Positions 61,748 through 64,000 of a DNA stretch of 64,000 bases are shown one piece after another. The translations under genes were made by a program, and so were the position numbers. The DNA is taken from assembly GCF_910592395.1 (NCBI RefSeq), contig NC_088314.1:806001-870000 (forward strand). Reading direction: 5' to 3'. The DNA comes from Lineus longissimus. Its lineage: Eukaryota; Nemertea; Pilidiophora; Heteronemertea; Lineidae. Each line of letters opens with the position of its first letter. The first letter of the stretch is position 1. The notes under the pieces were generated by a model. That model searched no databases. It saw nothing but the letters and a program-made list of their open reading frames with translations, and was not told the DNA's origin.

Positions 61748-62248
61748 TTAGTTTGAAAGTCCTGTGAATGTATTAGTGTCTTTTTCTCTCAAGGAGCCGC
61801 ATTGGACACTGAGGTGTCACATCCTTCGAACTAAAGGGACACAGCTCATGTGCCCTCATCAAATAGCACTTCAGGTGAGTTATAGCTCAGTTAGTTGTCT
61901 CGTATCAGGTACCACCCAAGAAGTACTCGAGTAGTGTTTGAGGAGATGATATGAATAAACACCACCAAATGCTTTGTCTTCAAGTGACGATTGCGGTTTA
62001 CCAGTTACTCTAAGCACGGGTTACTCTGGGCAGAGATGGGGTGTCAGTGTCTCTCTCAAGAGCGTACTGTCTGCAGGATGCTTCATCCAATACTAAAGAG
62101 ACAGGGCTTTTAGCACCTCTGTAGGGATAATCACACATCGTAAGGATAGGATACAACACAAGTTTGAATGTCCTGGAATAATTCGCGTCTCTTTACGAGA
62201 CTAAATCGGACGCTCTGTAATGTCACATCCTTCGAACTCGAGGGACAC
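61748..62248. repeat. Duplicated block with TGTCACATCCTTCGAA core
   Basis: Segments 61748-61852 and 62162-62248 are diverged copies sharing GTTTGAAxGTCCTG, GTGTCT/GCGTCTCTTT, TxGGACxCT and TGTCACATCCTTCGAACT, then AGGGACAC. A third copy of the core lies at 60901-60930, on the other side of the minisatellite. This looks like an older repeat family into which the minisatellite expanded. Confidence 0.6.
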
Positions 62249-62580
62249 ATAGATACACACATTGAGCGCCAGTTATTTTCCGTGAGTCGGAGAAATAGGA
62301 CTTTGTCTGTAAAAAATGTTTATCTAGGCAGATTTCTCAAGCCCTCACGAGCGAAGATGTATAAAAGATGGTCTGTGGTGTCATGAAATCCTGCTTAAGT
62401 TCAGTTACGCAATATTCGTAAATCGGCTCAATCATTGATACCATGATGACTATACAGATATAGGAAACCAGACAGAGCTCTTTAGAACTGTCGTCATACA
62501 TAGACGTTGGTCTCCGCAAGGCTTGGAAAAACTGTCTCTTCTTCTCGATCGTCAACTGCTTACATACAAGTTGGCTATCT

Positions 62581-63178
62581 CATTCGGGGTTGAAACAGGA
62601 TGCAAATTAAGTTACGGTACAGACTCTGGGCTATTTCGTCCCTGACCGCAGGCGTGAGGTATTTTTGGTGAAGAAGGTGCATTTGGTAAGTGCATAAATC
62701 TCACTTTTCAAGAGTGTCCCCCACGCTGAGAGACCGAAGGACAAGAGACAAAGGCTGATGATATGTCATTCTGGATTGAAACGGGATGCAAATTAAGTTA
62801 CGGTACAGACTCTGGGCAATTTCGTCCCTGTCCGCAGGCGTGAGGTATTTTGGTGAGGAAGGTGCATTTGGTGTCGTTTGGTAAGTGCATAAATCTAACA
62901 TTTCGAGAGTGTCCCCCATGCTGAGAGACCGAAGGACAAGAGACAAAGCCTGATGATATGGCAACTTTTATTGGGCAAGTATAAAATATATACAACAAAA
63001 CTTAGAATCAGTGGCCGGCATGCGGAATCAGAAAAGGCTGACCGTAAATTGTTGCACGTGAAGATAGTGTAGTGTGTTAATCGAACTTGTTGGGAGTGAT
63101 CCGCACACTTATTGACCGAAGGACAAGAGACGAAGGTTATGATATGACAACATTTATTTGGCAGGTACATACATATGA
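62581..63178. repeat. About 190-bp tandem duplication plus a partial third copy
   Basis: Copy 1 (62581-62766) and copy 2 (62767-62960) share TGCAAATTAAGTTACGGTAC, CAGACTCTGGGC, GCAGGCGTGAGGTATTTT, GGTGCATTTGG, GAGAGACCGAAGGACAAGAG and TGATGATATG. The last block plus the following ACTTTTATTGGGCAAGTAT recurs as a third partial copy at about 63114-63178. No gene is seen in this interval. Confidence 0.8.
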
Positions 63179-63319
63179 ATAATGCAAAACTTGGAATACA
63201 ATAACACAACGTTGATACTGCTTGAGCCGCTTGAGCAAGCGCGTCAAGGGATCAGATGTTGGGTCAGTGCGCATGCGGGGCATGGGATGGAGGTTGGTGC
63301 ACTGAGTGTCGATAAGGAT

Positions 63320-63340
63320 GGGGGGGGGGGGGAGGGGGGG
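63320..63340. repeat. Poly-G tract (G13-A-G7)
   Basis: A run of thirteen G, one A, then seven G. It is probably length-variable and prone to sequencing error. It lies in repeat-rich intergenic DNA. Confidence 0.95.
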
Positions 63341-64000
63341 CAAAGGCAAATGACAATAGCATAATAACAATTGAACAATGTACAAGTCGTAAGTAACCGT
63401 GACCGCTTTCAAGGTGGCAAGAACTGATTGCTGACCAAAACAATGACATATTCTGTTAACACCAATGGAGCATTCTCTTGTACTGTATTTTAGCCCAAAA
63501 CCGCCCAATCAAAATGGTGCAGAGACTCGATTGACGTTTATTGTCTTCAAGAGGAAATAGATCTCAAAACTGATATGGGCCTATAGTATAGATAATATCC
63601 TACCTAAAATATAGGCCTTCTGTTAAATTAGGCCTGCCTTAAGAAAAAAGAAAGAAAACCTACAACCAATTCCTCTTGAAAACAAATATGTCAATAAGGC
63701 TCATCCATGCATCATTTGAGTAAAACAATATAGAAACACATTTTTGCTGTGATCAAGATATAGCTCCATTGGTGTAATGTTGCACTTCTTGTGCTGTGAA
63801 ATAGCTCAGATACGGTAAATGGATTGCCACATTGAAAACGGAACAAGAAATAGCAATATTCTGGATCAGCGAGTACATACATAAAGTGCTATTGATTTCA
63901 GGAATAAGCACATATTTTGCAAGGTTCACTTTTAACAAAGAGTAACAATGTTCGATGTTTAATTTTCAGGGTCGAAAACAGGTGAGTGTCTACCCATTCT
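63341..64000. other. Right-end intergenic sequence
   Basis: AT-rich DNA without recognisable coding exons. A plus-strand acceptor and donor pair bracketing only 12 nt near 63970-63981 was noted but is not supported as an exon. Confidence 0.3.

Noticed and set aside
63970-63981. 12-nt micro-exon between TTTTCAG and GTGAGT
   Set aside because: The splice signals are good, but with no neighbouring exons in frame at the window edge there is nothing to support it as coding.

Overview
The window is nuclear DNA of an animal. Genes are split by many short introns with clean GT-AG borders, UTRs are long, and simple repeats, minisatellites, MITE-like elements and a 5S-like SINE are scattered through it. 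The gene set (CCDC146, BORCS6, NOL9, eIF4E3, a bifunctional LKR/SDH, a fibrinogen-domain protein and a D8C mucin) fits a non-insect invertebrate. A marine lophotrochozoan (mollusc, brachiopod, nemertean or annelid) is my best guess; a basal deuterostome is not excluded. The sequence alone does not fix the phylum.

Layout. 1-13.3 kb: CCDC146 (+, 15 coding exons, 956 aa); its 5.4-kb intron 1 holds a complete fibrinogen-related gene on the opposite strand (4388-1176). 13.5-16.5 kb: BORCS6 (-), convergent with CCDC146 and head-to-head with NOL9 (+, 17420-21914). 26-36.7 kb: a 14-exon gene (+) for a secreted-then-membrane-anchored mucin: Thr/Ala repeats, a D8C cysteine module, a SEA-like region split by an Ala/Thr insert ending in a furin-type site, one membrane helix and a cytoplasmic tail. 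36.9-38.2 kb: short repeats, hairpin repeats and a broken MULE-type transposase remnant. 38392-40549: eIF4E3 (+). 40.5-47.6 kb: gene-poor, with a decayed C2H2 zinc-finger piece and a 261-bp tandem duplication. 47652-57539: AASS (+), encoding lysine-ketoglutarate reductase/saccharopine dehydrogenase. 59.5-64 kb: repeat-rich, with a 68-bp minisatellite showing higher-order structure and two in-frame coiled-coil exons on the minus strand.

The strongest unusual observation is in AASS. The exon carrying the dinucleotide-binding glycine motif of the saccharopine dehydrogenase half is present twice in tandem (52601-52716 and 53071-53198). Both copies are open, have good splice sites and identical phases, and including both or neither would break the frame: the signature of mutually exclusive exons, which could give two enzyme forms differing in the Rossmann nucleotide-binding segment.

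Most genes here are unrelated housekeeping or cilia genes: cilium/flagellum (CCDC146), lysosome positioning (BORCS6), rRNA processing (NOL9), translation (eIF4E3) and mitochondrial lysine catabolism (AASS). The fibrinogen-domain protein and the mucin are extracellular or surface proteins likely linked to mucosal or innate defence. Exon coordinates below were placed by hand from splice consensus, reading phase and similarity to remembered family members, and have not been checked against transcripts.
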